A stretch of 64,000 nucleotides of DNA from Bacillus piscicola. Its GTDB lineage: Bacteria; Bacillota; Bacilli; Bacillales; Marinococcaceae. Shown in pieces: positions 34,252-43,375 of this stretch. The notes under the pieces are model-generated. The model did not search any database and was not told the DNA's origin. It saw only the letters and a list, made by a program, of their open reading frames with translations. Numbering within the stretch: the stretch's first letter is position 1; each line of letters starts with the position of its first letter. The position numbers and the translations under genes were made by a program. The stretch lies in the NCBI RefSeq assembly GCF_022458745.1, contig NZ_JAJJJF010000003.1, forward strand, positions 124,001-188,000. The letters run 5' to 3'.

Positions 34252-35338
34252 ACTGTGTGCTTCCTTTTGTTAATAAATCCTTCAACTGCTCTTTCGAGAT
34301 ATCATGTAGTTTCAGATTTTCCATGGTCCTGCCTGTTTTGCGAAAATCTTCACCCGTTATGCTGGAGGCAAGCGCTAATAAGCCAGCAGCTGTTGGTACT
34401 TCAATATTTAGCCACTCCCCTAGAGACACGAGAAAAGCAAGCCCGCAAGCAATGTCTTCTGTCATGTAACGATGGGTCTTTAAGTCAAGCGGTTCATACC
34501 AATCTTCTCCGTCAACAAGTTCTTCATGCGCCCCGTCCCCATACATCCATTCATCTCCCTCTTCGTTATAATGATCAGCAAGCGGAAAATGCGGACTGTT
34601 ATATCCTAAAGCTTCACGAATTTTCATTCTTTCGTTATCAAGGGAAGTGTGTACACTTCGGACTGCCTGTTGTGTTCCTTCGTCATGGATATCCCACTTA
34701 TCAAAATGCTGAATAGGACCTGCGTTCATGATGATAAGCGGTGGATGAATAATAGGTCCCGCGTTCATTAAGGCTCCATCGAGGGCATCTTGGATTGGTT
34801 CAATAGCAGGGAATGCTTCTTGTAAAATCTCGAAGGCGTACTCCGACCTCTCACTAGGAAAAACGCCTGTCGGCAGGCGCGTTGCCCGTCCTGATAACGA
34901 AATTGTCTGCTCATCATGCTTTCTTGCCAAATATGGCAGTGTGCCGGTTTCTGCAAAAATGACATTAGATTGACATCCTTCTTCTACAAGCGTTTGTGCC
35001 ATGACATAGCTGCCAAACGTTCCAGGTGGCAGAAAGATCACCTGATCGTCTTCGAGGACTGATGCAAGTTGCTTGGCTAGTGATTGCTGGGCAAATGCCG
35101 GTAGCGGGATAACAATCAGCTTCGTACCTGTAACTGCTTCTTTTAAATTGGAGGTAGCTAAATGCAGGTGGATGTCTCTACGTCCCTTTGAATCACTAAC
35201 TGAGATTGCCTGTTTTTCTAATACTGGTTTAAATGCTTTATCATTTCGGCGCCATAAGCGAACCTTGTGTCCCTTCTCTGATAAATCCGCCGCTGCAGCA
35301 TACGAACCATTTCCTCCACCAAGTACGGTAATATCCAT
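34238..35338 (-). CDS. NAD/NADP octopine/nopaline dehydrogenase-family protein
   Basis: 366-residue protein with an N-terminal nucleotide-binding GGGNGSYAAAADLSEKGH and a C-terminal opine-dehydrogenase domain (ALMNAGPIIHPPLIIMNAG, LGYNSPHFPLADHYN). The family reduces imines between an amino acid and a 2-oxo acid, or in reverse splits secondary amines. In a catabolic operon beside an amidase it could oxidatively cleave a C-N bond. The substrate is unknown. ATG 35336-35338 follows AGGAGG. Confidence 0.85.
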   Translation of the reverse strand: MDITVLGGGNGSYAAAADLSEKGHKVRLWRRNDKAFKPVLEKQAISVSDSKGRRDIHLHLATSNLKEAVTGTKLIVIPLPAFAQQSLAKQLASVLEDDQVIFLPPGTFGSYVMAQTLVEEGCQSNVIFAETGTLPYLARKHDEQTISLSGRATRLPTGVFPSERSEYAFEILQEAFPAIEPIQDALDGALMNAGPIIHPPLIIMNAGPIQHFDKWDIHDEGTQQAVRSVHTSLDNERMKIREALGYNSPHFPLADHYNEEGDEWMYGDGAHEELVDGEDWYEPLDLKTHRYMTEDIACGLAFLVSLGEWLNIEVPTAAGLLALASSITGEDFRKTGRTMENLKLHDISKEQLKDLLTKGSTQYEVQ

Positions 35339-35364
35339 TTATACATTCCTCCTGTTTTTTTGTT

Positions 35365-36429
35365 TTATTCCGAATATTTTTTAATTAATTCATATAGATG
35401 ATCTCGATATTCTTCTCCTGGGAGCCCTTGTTCTTCTGCTTTCTCAACTGCTTCTTCTTGAATACCTGATAATATCTCGTTCCATTTATCTCTCTCTGCT
35501 TCGGTAACATCTACTACTTTTAAGCTCTCTTCTTCTTTACTCCATTCCATCGCTTCAGCCACGTGCTCATCTAAATACTTGCCTGTAAACACACTCATTT
35601 CCGCATTCAACTCATCAATTACCTTTTGCACATTTTCCGGAAGACTTTCCCACTTATCCTTATTCATAACGGCCACAAACGAGGTGACAGTTAGGGGATA
35701 GTCAGTAACGTGTTTAACCGTCTCAGCGAGTTTAAAGTCTTTTAATACCTCTCTCGATGATACATTCCCTTCAATTACACCTGTTTGCAGGGCTTCCGGA
35801 ACTTCGGATTGTGACATTCCGACAGGAGCGGCCCCTAACTTTTCCATAACAGGAGTCAAACCTCCCGAAATTCGTAATTGCTTGCCTGACAATTCCTCTA
35901 AGTTGGAAATCGGGTCAATACTCTGGATATAGGCAGGTTCTGTAGCAAATGACGTGATTATTTTAAAATCTTTTAAAGCCTCTGGAGGATATTTTTCAAT
36001 TAAATCATGTACAACCTGGCTGGCCACCTCGGAATTCGGATAATCTGAAGGTAGGTTAGATATTTCTATTAGTGGAAAACGTCCTGGCTCGTAGCTTGTG
36101 GAAGTAAGCCCTATGTCAGCAGTTCCCTGCGCCACCCCTTCAAACATGTTATTGGCTTCCAATAATGAACCACCAAAAAATAGATCAATCTCTACCTGTC
36201 CATCCGTTCTTTTCTCCAGTTCTTCTTTCCATTTCTCCATTTGCACCGCCGGAAACGTACCGCTTGGCGCAAAAAAAGCATACGACAATTTAATCGTTTT
36301 TTCGTTTTCAGCACCTGCTGTTTCTGACTTCTCTTCCCCGCCTCCACAAGCAACTAGGAATATTAACAATGCCGTCGACACAAAGAACCATACATAGGCC
36401 CTCTTTTGTTTCTTTTTTCGTCCCTTCAT
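35365..36429 (-). CDS. dctP: TRAP transporter substrate-binding lipoprotein (DctP), second of the operon
   Basis: 354-residue DctP protein with a basic start (MKGRKKKQKR), a hydrophobic helix and the lipobox LVAC. The mature part is a close paralogue of the DctP at 39855-40907: both contain KLSYAFFAP, GSLLEANNM, GTADIGL, STSYEPGRFPL, GAAPVGMSQSEVPEALQTG and NKDKWESLPE. Its start overlaps the amidase stop (ATGA at 36426-36429). Two binding proteins for one permease pair suggest a broadened substrate range. Confidence 0.92.
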   Translation of the reverse strand: MKGRKKKQKRAYVWFFVSTALLIFLVACGGGEEKSETAGAENEKTIKLSYAFFAPSGTFPAVQMEKWKEELEKRTDGQVEIDLFFGGSLLEANNMFEGVAQGTADIGLTSTSYEPGRFPLIEISNLPSDYPNSEVASQVVHDLIEKYPPEALKDFKIITSFATEPAYIQSIDPISNLEELSGKQLRISGGLTPVMEKLGAAPVGMSQSEVPEALQTGVIEGNVSSREVLKDFKLAETVKHVTDYPLTVTSFVAVMNKDKWESLPENVQKVIDELNAEMSVFTGKYLDEHVAEAMEWSKEEESLKVVDVTEAERDKWNEILSGIQEEAVEKAEEQGLPGEEYRDHLYELIKKYSE

Positions 36430-37847
36430 TCTTTCCCCACCTTTTCTGATTTGGTAAGCTTCGGATAATGCTCATTTTCTGCCAACTTTTTCATCCAGCT
36501 CTCTGACTGCTCATAACAGTTCCCAATATTTAAGACTTTTTTGTCTGCAAATGGCTTGCCAATCAGCTGTAAACCAACAGGAAGGTGGTGGTCTGTAAAC
36601 CCGCAAGCTACGGATAAAGCAGGAAAACCTAATATATTCGCAAGCGGTGTTTTACCAAGTGTAAACATGTTGCTAATTGCTTGTTTAGGGACCATCGTGC
36701 CAATTTCAAACGGCTCTTGCACATTAGTCGGCCCAACCAGCGCGTCATAACTTGTCATTTGTTCCAGTGTCTGTTTAATAAATTGATTTCTTACCCGCTG
36801 AGCATGAATATAATCCGTTGCCGCTATATCACTGCCAAATTGGAACCGATACTTCAAGTCATCACCGTAAATCGCCTCGTACTTTTTTAATAATGGTTGA
36901 TGAAACGCCATCACTTCAGATTGAGCAATAACCTTTAATGCGTCGAGTGCTTCATCAATCATAGGCAGTTCAATCGGCACAATTTCTGCCCCTAGCTCTG
37001 ATAACCGGGAAAATGCCTTTTCTACTACTTTCTTGACCGAAGGCTCGATACCGGCAAACATATAACCCTCATGGAAACCAAGTTTCACTCCTGTTAAGTC
37101 TGTCCATGGTTTATTTAATTGCAAATGTGGCGATCGTTTTGGAGACCTCTCCTTGATTGCGTCCAGTATGATAGCAGCATCTTTTACCGTTCGCGTCATT
37201 GGTCCTACGTGATCAAGTGACCAGCTGAACGGAAACCCTCCTTTACGGCTTACCAAGTCGTATGTTGGCTTAAAACCGACCGTTCCGCACATTGCTGCCG
37301 GAAGCCGGATAGACCCTGCCGTATCTGTTCCCAATGCTCCAAAAGCCATGCCAGCTGCTGTTGCTACAGCAGAGCCGCCGCTTGAGCCTCCTGGAATCCT
37401 CTTTATATTCCACGGGTTTTTAGCACTTCCGAAGTGAGGATTCTCGGTTGTCGCTCCCATCGCGAATTCATGTAAATTGGCTTTTCCTATGATCACAGCT
37501 CCAGATTCTCTTAGTTTCTGTACAGGAACAGCATCTTCTTCCGGCACCCACTTTTCAAATATTTTGGAACCACCAGTAGTAGCTGTGCCTTTGGTTTGCA
37601 ACATATCCTTCACCGCGATCGGAATACCATGCAGACTTCCTCTGTAAGTGCCTTGCAAAATCTCTTGTTCTGCCTGTTCAGCAGCGGCTAATGCCTCCTT
37701 GTCCATCACGGTTATAAAAGCATTTAGAGTTGGTTCATATTCTTCAATCTGGGTGATCGTGGCATTAACCAATTCAACAGGTGAAATGTCTTTGTTTTTT
37801 ATTAAATGGCTGACATCTTCTATATCCGCAAATAATAGTTCCTTCAA
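36426..37847 (-). CDS. amidase (amidase-signature family)
   Basis: 473-residue amidase-signature hydrolase with the Lys-cisSer-Ser triad in view: Lys80 (AVKDM), Ser155 (GGSSGGSA) and Ser179 (DTAGSIRLPAA). It resembles GatA but stands alone, without gatB or gatC, in a catabolic operon, so amide-bond hydrolysis of a small molecule is expected. The start is TTG 37845-37847, overlapping the stop of a 38-codon ORF. It directly precedes a TRAP binding-protein gene. Confidence 0.9.
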   Translation of the reverse strand: MKELLFADIEDVSHLIKNKDISPVELVNATITQIEEYEPTLNAFITVMDKEALAAAEQAEQEILQGTYRGSLHGIPIAVKDMLQTKGTATTGGSKIFEKWVPEEDAVPVQKLRESGAVIIGKANLHEFAMGATTENPHFGSAKNPWNIKRIPGGSSGGSAVATAAGMAFGALGTDTAGSIRLPAAMCGTVGFKPTYDLVSRKGGFPFSWSLDHVGPMTRTVKDAAIILDAIKERSPKRSPHLQLNKPWTDLTGVKLGFHEGYMFAGIEPSVKKVVEKAFSRLSELGAEIVPIELPMIDEALDALKVIAQSEVMAFHQPLLKKYEAIYGDDLKYRFQFGSDIAATDYIHAQRVRNQFIKQTLEQMTSYDALVGPTNVQEPFEIGTMVPKQAISNMFTLGKTPLANILGFPALSVACGFTDHHLPVGLQLIGKPFADKKVLNIGNCYEQSESWMKKLAENEHYPKLTKSEKVGKE

Positions 37848-37960
37848 AGATTATCCCCCTCTTCCATCTCCTCTAATAGAAAAGAAAAAGCCGGTTCTTC
37901 TGTTAAACGATCGATGTCATCTTCTTCTAAAATACCGGTCAAAAATTCACGTAATGTCAT
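37844..37960 (-). CDS. 38-residue acidic ORF translationally coupled to the amidase
   Basis: ATG 37958-37960 has a near-ideal AAAGGAGG eight bases upstream and opens a frame MTLREFLTGILEED ... LLEEMEEGDNL with 12 Asp/Glu in 38 residues and an amphipathic helical pattern. Its TGA (37844-37846) overlaps the amidase TTG by two bases, so the amidase, which lacks a good ribosome site of its own, would depend on translation of this ORF. It could be a small amidase subunit of the GatC/AtzG kind, but it is shorter than those. No family is recognised. Confidence 0.65.
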   Translation of the reverse strand: MTLREFLTGILEEDDIDRLTEEPAFSFLLEEMEEGDNL

Positions 37961-37973
37961 GTTAATGCCTCCT

Positions 37974-39266
37974 TTAAATGAAAATCAAAATAATCTGCGG
38001 GAATAATATCAACAGACCGATGAAAATGACATACGTAATAAAAAAGTAAGTAGTCCCTTTAAAAACGGTGGTTACCGGGGTGTTAGGGGTAATTCCTTGC
38101 ACGATGAAAGCATTTATACCAACCGGCGGGGTAATCGCACCTAGGCTAGTAACAACACAAAGCAAGATAGCAAACCATACCGGATCGTAACCAAGCGCTA
38201 AAACTGTCGGATAAAAAATGGGGATAGAGATAATCAAGAAGCCAAGTGCATCCATGATAGCTCCGCCAATGACGTAAATAAGGAGCACTGCTATTAAAAT
38301 AAATACCGGAGCCACCGGTAGAGCGCTAACCCACTCAGCAACCGCAAACGGCAGCCTCGTTATAGCCAAAAACCGCCCGAACACCATTGCTGCCACTACC
38401 AGCATCAACACCATTGCCGACGATTTGAGTGTTCCTGCCATGGCTGTTTTAAATCGGTCCCACGTCAATTTTCTCATTACAAGTGAAAGTACAATCGCTC
38501 CAAAAGCACCGAAAGCACCTGACTCGGTTGGTGTAAACCAACCTAGATAGAGTCCGCCAATAACAAAGACAAATAGCAGCATGATCGGTACTACATCTTT
38601 TAAAGATGCTAATCTATCTTTCATCGTCGATCGTTCACCTGCTGGTCCATAATCCGGATGAATCCGGCACAAATAGACAACTGTTGCTATCAATAACAAG
38701 GTAAGGAAAATACCGGGAACGATACTTGCAATAAATAAATCTCTCACAGACAGCTCCATCTGCAATGCCAGTACAATGAGTACCGTACTCGGAGGGATAA
38801 TAATTCCAAGCGTTCCGCCGGTGGCAATGCTTCCTGTGCTAAGGGCTTTGTTATAGTTATATTTGTCAAGTTCCGGCATAGACATGGTTGCCATCGTGGC
38901 TGCCGTTGCAGAATTTGAACCGCTGATAGAGGCAAAACCAGCACTCGCTAAAATTGTCGTGCTAGCCATCCCCCCTCTAAAGTGACCAATCCACTTATAA
39001 GCAGAATTAAACAGTTTTTCAGCAACGCCTGTGCGAAAAATAACCTCTCCCATTAAGATATAGAGTGGGACGACACTTAAAGAGTAACTTGAAAATTGGT
39101 TCCACAAATCAGCACTTAAGAGATTGTAAGCTGCACCAGGCGAAGCATAAATCAGAACCCCAGCGAAACCGACGATGAACATCGCAAAACTTATTGGCAT
39201 CCGCAAAAACATCAATAGAAACAAAACAACAATTCCGAGCAGCGCTAACACATTTGCGTCCATCAT
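37974..39266 (-). CDS. dctM: TRAP transporter large membrane subunit (DctM)
   Basis: 430-residue DctM protein with about twelve helices (LSVVPLYILMGEVIFRTG, SASGFASISGSNSATAATMATM-like region, GWFTPTESGAFGAFGA). The start is taken as ATG 39264-39266 behind GGAGGGGGGG; a second ATG follows immediately. It overlaps the DctQ stop. With DctQ and two DctP paralogues in the same operon it forms a complete TRAP importer. Confidence 0.93.
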   Translation of the reverse strand: MMDANVLALLGIVVLFLLMFLRMPISFAMFIVGFAGVLIYASPGAAYNLLSADLWNQFSSYSLSVVPLYILMGEVIFRTGVAEKLFNSAYKWIGHFRGGMASTTILASAGFASISGSNSATAATMATMSMPELDKYNYNKALSTGSIATGGTLGIIIPPSTVLIVLALQMELSVRDLFIASIVPGIFLTLLLIATVVYLCRIHPDYGPAGERSTMKDRLASLKDVVPIMLLFVFVIGGLYLGWFTPTESGAFGAFGAIVLSLVMRKLTWDRFKTAMAGTLKSSAMVLMLVVAAMVFGRFLAITRLPFAVAEWVSALPVAPVFILIAVLLIYVIGGAIMDALGFLIISIPIFYPTVLALGYDPVWFAILLCVVTSLGAITPPVGINAFIVQGITPNTPVTTVFKGTTYFFITYVIFIGLLILFPQIILIFI

Positions 39267-39826
39267 GCCCCCCCTCCCTTCCAGATGAGAATGGTCTCTT
39301 TGATTAGTGCCAACAGCAGGCTCAAGAACCCGAGCGAACAAAACATAACGATCGGATAAAATGGTACTCTCATCGTTTGGGAGACAACGCCATTATTCAT
39401 CAGGTCAATGCCGTAAATCGTAATCTGCCATGCAGCAATGCTGAAAAAGATAATACTGAGGGCGTTCATAAAAGTGTGTAGCACGTGTTGTAGTAGTTTG
39501 GGAAGCTTCTTGAATAGCAAATCAATAAATACATGCCCTTTATGAAGTTGCGCATAACCAAGTGAAAAAATAGTCGTAATGGCACCAAGCCAGCTGACCA
39601 TTTCTACCGTACCTGCTATCGGATCAGAAAATATTCGCTTTATGGAATTAAAAACAACTAACAACATCATGGAAATAAGAGCAATCCCGGCCAAAACGGC
39701 CAGGCTTTGGTTGCTCTTATCAATTATTTTAAAAAATGTGTTCGATGTTTCTATCCTGTCAACTTGCTTTTCCACTGGGATGTGAGGGATTTCCGTTTCT
39801 AACGAAGTGGTATGTTTATCCTCCAA
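39263..39826 (-). CDS. dctQ: TRAP transporter small membrane subunit (DctQ)
   Basis: 187-residue DctQ protein with a ~30-residue hydrophilic N-terminal extension before the first helix. GTVEMVSWLGAITTIFSLGYAQLHKGHVFIDLLF is the diagnostic segment. It follows the first DctP by 28 bases and overlaps DctM. Confidence 0.9.
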   Translation of the reverse strand: MEDKHTTSLETEIPHIPVEKQVDRIETSNTFFKIIDKSNQSLAVLAGIALISMMLLVVFNSIKRIFSDPIAGTVEMVSWLGAITTIFSLGYAQLHKGHVFIDLLFKKLPKLLQHVLHTFMNALSIIFFSIAAWQITIYGIDLMNNGVVSQTMRVPFYPIVMFCSLGFLSLLLALIKETILIWKGGGA

Positions 39827-39854
39827 TTTTGTTCTCCCTCCTCATTGAGATGAC

Positions 39855-40907
39855 TTATTCACTGTCCGTGTTATATTTCTCGATTAATTCTTTCATCTTT
39901 TCATAGTATTCCTGAGCAGGAAGACCTTCGTTTTTCGTTTCTTCTACATATTTCTTTTGCATGTTTTCTAACTTGTCATCCCATTTCCCTTGATCCTTTA
40001 ACTCTACAATTTCATGACCATGGTTCTCTTTACTCCATTCAATCGCTTCTTGAACATGATTATCCAAATATTCACCTGTAAACTCGGTCATCTCCCTGTT
40101 TAATTCATCGATCACTGTTTGAACATCCTCAGGAAGACTTTCCCATTTATCTTTGTTCATGACTGCAATGAAGGTGTTTAGAGCTAATGGATAGTCAGTC
40201 GTATACCCAACCATCTCAGCAAGCTTCGAATCTTTTAAAATTTCTCTTGAAGAGACATATCCATCTACAATGCCCGTTTGCAGTGCTTCCGGGACTTCCG
40301 ATTGTGACATTCCAACTGGGGCTGCTCCAAGCTCTTCCATAATCGGCGTTAAAGCTCCGGCAATTCTCAGTTGCTGCCCATCAAGATCTTCTAAGGACGT
40401 AACGGGATCGCTGCTTTGAATGTAGGCGGGCTCCGTTGCAAATGTCGTTATAATTTTATAATCCTTCAATGCTTCAGGTGGGTATTCTTCAACAAGATCA
40501 GCTACTACGTTGCTCGCAGACAAGGCATTCGCATATCCTGATGGCATATCAGAGATAGCTAGTAACGGAAAGCGTCCAGGTTCGTAGGAAGTAGAGCTGA
40601 GTCCGATATCTGCCGTCCCGCTTGCCACCCCTTCGTACATGTTATTAGCTTCTAATAAGGAACCGCCTGGAAACAGTTCAACCTCCACCTGACCATCTGT
40701 CCGTTCTTCCAAGCGTCTCTTCCACTCTTCCATTTGCACAGCTGGGAATGTATTAGCTGGAGCAAAAAAAGCATACGAGAGCTTAATCTTTTCTCCATCC
40801 TTGGCAGCACTGCTTTCATTTGCTCCAGCCCCGGAATCTTCTCCTCCGCAAGCGGTTACCATTAAAACCATTAAAGTCGTGACAAAAGCATAGATTGCTT
40901 TTTTCAT
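39855..40907 (-). CDS. dctP: TRAP transporter substrate-binding lipoprotein (DctP), first of the operon
   Basis: 350-residue DctP lipoprotein, signal MKKAIYAFVTTLMVLMVTAC. It shares long identical blocks with the DctP at 35365-36429, showing a duplication within the operon. ATG 40905-40907 follows AGGGGAG at a good distance; the longer in-frame start upstream lacks a signal-peptide pattern and is rejected. DctQ and DctM follow directly. Confidence 0.93.
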   Translation of the reverse strand: MKKAIYAFVTTLMVLMVTACGGEDSGAGANESSAAKDGEKIKLSYAFFAPANTFPAVQMEEWKRRLEERTDGQVEVELFPGGSLLEANNMYEGVASGTADIGLSSTSYEPGRFPLLAISDMPSGYANALSASNVVADLVEEYPPEALKDYKIITTFATEPAYIQSSDPVTSLEDLDGQQLRIAGALTPIMEELGAAPVGMSQSEVPEALQTGIVDGYVSSREILKDSKLAEMVGYTTDYPLALNTFIAVMNKDKWESLPEDVQTVIDELNREMTEFTGEYLDNHVQEAIEWSKENHGHEIVELKDQGKWDDKLENMQKKYVEETKNEGLPAQEYYEKMKELIEKYNTDSE

Positions 40908-41007
40908 TTTTTTCTCCCCTCTGAATGTTAATGAGCATCTCAATGCCCGCCTGTTCGGCTAGGGAGATGCGAGCCAGCGCCCGCACTCCGCTGTCTTATC
41001 GTTGGTT

Positions 41008-41373
41008 TTATTGCTTCTCTAAAAGGAAAAAGGGACGCCCTATGGATGCTTCCAATCGAAAATACCGGTCCAGACCAGCTGCCCGAAAAGAATGTGTCAT
41101 ATCTGTAACCGTTTGCAAATCTGGAATGTTATATAGAAAACAAGCGTGCCAATTTCCCGGACCTGCATGTCCAGCGGTTAAAATATCCCGATCAAACGTT
41201 GCCAATAACTCAGATCCGTTCTGCTTCCACTCTTCGAGAATGCGAAAGAGCTCGGGCAGGATGTCCTTTTCCTTCTGCTCCTGTGTCGTGTCAAACCATC
41301 CCGTCGATTCAAAGGTCATAAACACTCGTAACGGTTTAGGTACTTTCGGTGCGTCGTGTTTCATTTCTCCCAT
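41008..41373 (-). CDS. 121-residue conserved-looking protein of unknown function
   Basis: Soluble protein MGEMKHDAPKVPKPLRVFMT ... with a strand-helix pattern that could be a ferredoxin-like or dimeric alpha/beta barrel: VFMTFESTGWFD, LFRILEEWKQNGSELLATF, WHACFLYNIPDLQTVTD, YFRLEASIGRPF. ATG 41371-41373 lies nine bases after AAAGGAG. It is located between the SDR and the first DctP gene of the operon. I do not recognise the family; position suggests an accessory or decycling enzyme of the oxygenase pathway. Confidence 0.7.
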   Translation of the reverse strand: MGEMKHDAPKVPKPLRVFMTFESTGWFDTTQEQKEKDILPELFRILEEWKQNGSELLATFDRDILTAGHAGPGNWHACFLYNIPDLQTVTDMTHSFRAAGLDRYFRLEASIGRPFFLLEKQ

Positions 41374-41394
41374 TTCTTTCAACTCCTTTTTTTG

Positions 41395-42153
41395 TTATCT
41401 CATTAATAAGCCACCATTGATATCGAAAGTTGCGCCGGTAATGTAACCAGCAGTTTCGGAGGCTAAATAAGCAGCCATTTCTGCAACCTCACCGGCTTCA
41501 CCAAATCGTTTCACTGGTATACTTTCCTTCATTTTTTCAAGCTTTGCCGGGTCAATTTTTTCCATTTCCGGCGTTTCGATAGCTGCCGGCGCAATTGCGT
41601 TAACCGTAATCCCGTGTGCAGATAAAGTACGGGCAAAGACTTTCGTTAACGCCAACTGGCCAGCTTTAGAAGCACAATAATGAGCGCCGGATGTTAACGG
41701 TCCTGCTTGACCGCCAAAAGAGGACACGTTAATAATACGTCCTTGTTTTTGCTTTTTCATGATGTCAAGGACAGCCTGTGAAAAGAAAAACGTCCCTCCC
41801 AGGTTCACTGAAAGAATCAGATCCCATTCCTCTTCCGTGACATCCTCTACAGCCGTTTCTTTTCGCACGCCAGCATTATTGACTAACACATCAATGCGAC
41901 CCCATTTTTCTATTACTTGATCAACGCCTTTTCGGATAGATAACACGTCTGAAACATCAAGTTCTAAAAACATGAAACGATCGGGTTCCGTCACATCTAA
42001 AGGGCCCATTTGCTTGGTTTTTTCCCATTCAGCCGCATTGTTGTCGATAAATACGACGTTCATTCCTTCAGTCAAAAACCGAGAAGCGATTGCAAGTCCA
42101 AGTCCTTGAACAGCACCAGTCACTACAGCTACTTTTCTGTCACTATCAACCAC
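41395..42153 (-). CDS. short-chain dehydrogenase/reductase
   Basis: 252-residue classical SDR: TGAVQGLGLA (12-21) for NAD(P), NNAG, a catalytic Ser in NVSSFGG, and Tyr-Lys in HYCASK. The C terminus GYITGATFDINGG is FabG-like. In operon position after the Rieske and M19-like genes it may oxidise a dihydrodiol or alcohol formed by the oxygenase; that is inference. Confidence 0.88.
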   Translation of the reverse strand: MVDSDRKVAVVTGAVQGLGLAIASRFLTEGMNVVFIDNNAAEWEKTKQMGPLDVTEPDRFMFLELDVSDVLSIRKGVDQVIEKWGRIDVLVNNAGVRKETAVEDVTEEEWDLILSVNLGGTFFFSQAVLDIMKKQKQGRIINVSSFGGQAGPLTSGAHYCASKAGQLALTKVFARTLSAHGITVNAIAPAAIETPEMEKIDPAKLEKMKESIPVKRFGEAGEVAEMAAYLASETAGYITGATFDINGGLLMR

Positions 42154-42172
42154 TACCTACATCCCCCCTTGC

Positions 42173-43375
42173 CTAATCTTTAAGAACCTTTTTCATAATT
42201 CTCATCGCATTTTTACCTGCTGCTTTCGCGATATCTTTTTGGGTATATTGCTGTTTCACAAGCCAACTGATCATGTTTTTCATTGCTTCTGTCGGGTTCT
42301 CTAACCCTTTCACATAGGAGGAGGTTTCGAACGTTTCGCCGCTATGCGAATCTGAAATCCGCAGCCTATTGTCAAAAGCGTATTGCAAAGCAGTGTGATC
42401 ACCGTAAAAAGTATCCGGACCCAGTCCGACATGATCAATTCCTACCAGCTCTTTCATGTATTCAAAATGCTCCATGACTGACTCAAGCGTGTGCTCGGGT
42501 GAACTTTTGGTCAATGTCGTGTTTGGCGCTGCACATACCCCGATAAGACCCCCTTTTTCGGCACATGCTTTCAACAAATCGTCAGGTTTCATTCGTGGCG
42601 TATTCCAGAGAGTACGGGCCCCAGCATGGGTCATTAAAACGGGATCACTGCTCGCCTCAATAACATCGAAACTAGTCTCATCCCCACAGTGAGAGATATC
42701 AATAAGCATTCCTAGTTTGTTCATTCGTTCGATGACGCGACGGCCAAAATTAGTTAACCCGCCGTCTTTCTTTTCAGCAAGGCCAGAACCTAGTGTGTTG
42801 GATTCGTTATATGTAATCCCCATGCAGCGAATCCCCAATCCATAAAGAATATCAACCCGATCTATTTCATTCTCTAAAATATTGGCAGCTTCCAACGAAG
42901 GGAGCAAAGCTGTTTGCTTTCGGCGCTTAGCTGTTTTTAGATCATTATAAGAGTACGCAAGATATACAGTATCCTGCTTCTGTATATCTGCGTATCTCAT
43001 ACCTAACAAGTAAATAACATCCTCCCATTTCAATCCGTTTTTTGAAGTGAGGGCCGCAATACCATCCATGAAATTTTCAAAGATTACATCAATTCCTGAT
43101 TGAGCGATCCCTTCATAGTGGAAGGCGGTGTGCAGTTCACTACAGTAAGGAAGAATGTCCTCATATTGCTTAGGAACAATAAACCCATGATCCCTTAATG
43201 ATACAATTGGATGTTTTGTAAACAGTTCGCTTACTTTTTCTTCTTCCTCCGATGTTAAATGAGGAGAATGGTCAGGAGTTCGATTTATATCATCATCTAA
43301 TTCATACAAGGTATAGTCTGCATGAGCCGTTAAATAAGAAAAGGATTGATAACCGTTGTATTTCTTTTCATTCAT
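42173..43375 (-). CDS. membrane-dipeptidase (M19) family protein with altered metal site
   Basis: 400-residue TIM-barrel protein of the renal dipeptidase family: SLEAANILENEI holds the bridging Glu, then GIRCMGITYNESN, GGLTNFGRRVIERMNKLGMLIDISHCGDETSFDV, VLMTHAGAR and GLGPDTFYGD. The usual N-terminal HxD metal motif (DGHxD) is not found; the aligned stretch is SLRDHGF (59-65). It may bind one metal or use different ligands. Start ATG 43373-43375 overlaps the Rieske stop (TAATG). In catabolism such proteins can hydrolyse amide or lactone bonds. Confidence 0.8.
   Translation of the reverse strand: MNEKKYNGYQSFSYLTAHADYTLYELDDDINRTPDHSPHLTSEEEEKVSELFTKHPIVSLRDHGFIVPKQYEDILPYCSELHTAFHYEGIAQSGIDVIFENFMDGIAALTSKNGLKWEDVIYLLGMRYADIQKQDTVYLAYSYNDLKTAKRRKQTALLPSLEAANILENEIDRVDILYGLGIRCMGITYNESNTLGSGLAEKKDGGLTNFGRRVIERMNKLGMLIDISHCGDETSFDVIEASSDPVLMTHAGARTLWNTPRMKPDDLLKACAEKGGLIGVCAAPNTTLTKSSPEHTLESVMEHFEYMKELVGIDHVGLGPDTFYGDHTALQYAFDNRLRISDSHSGETFETSSYVKGLENPTEAMKNMISWLVKQQYTQKDIAKAAGKNAMRIMKKVLKD

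Noticed and set aside
40925-41446. 173-codon plus-strand frame across the end of the SDR, the 121-aa gene and the DctP start
   Set aside because: Three minus-strand genes with good ribosome sites in operon order explain the region better; the frame has no recognisable domain.
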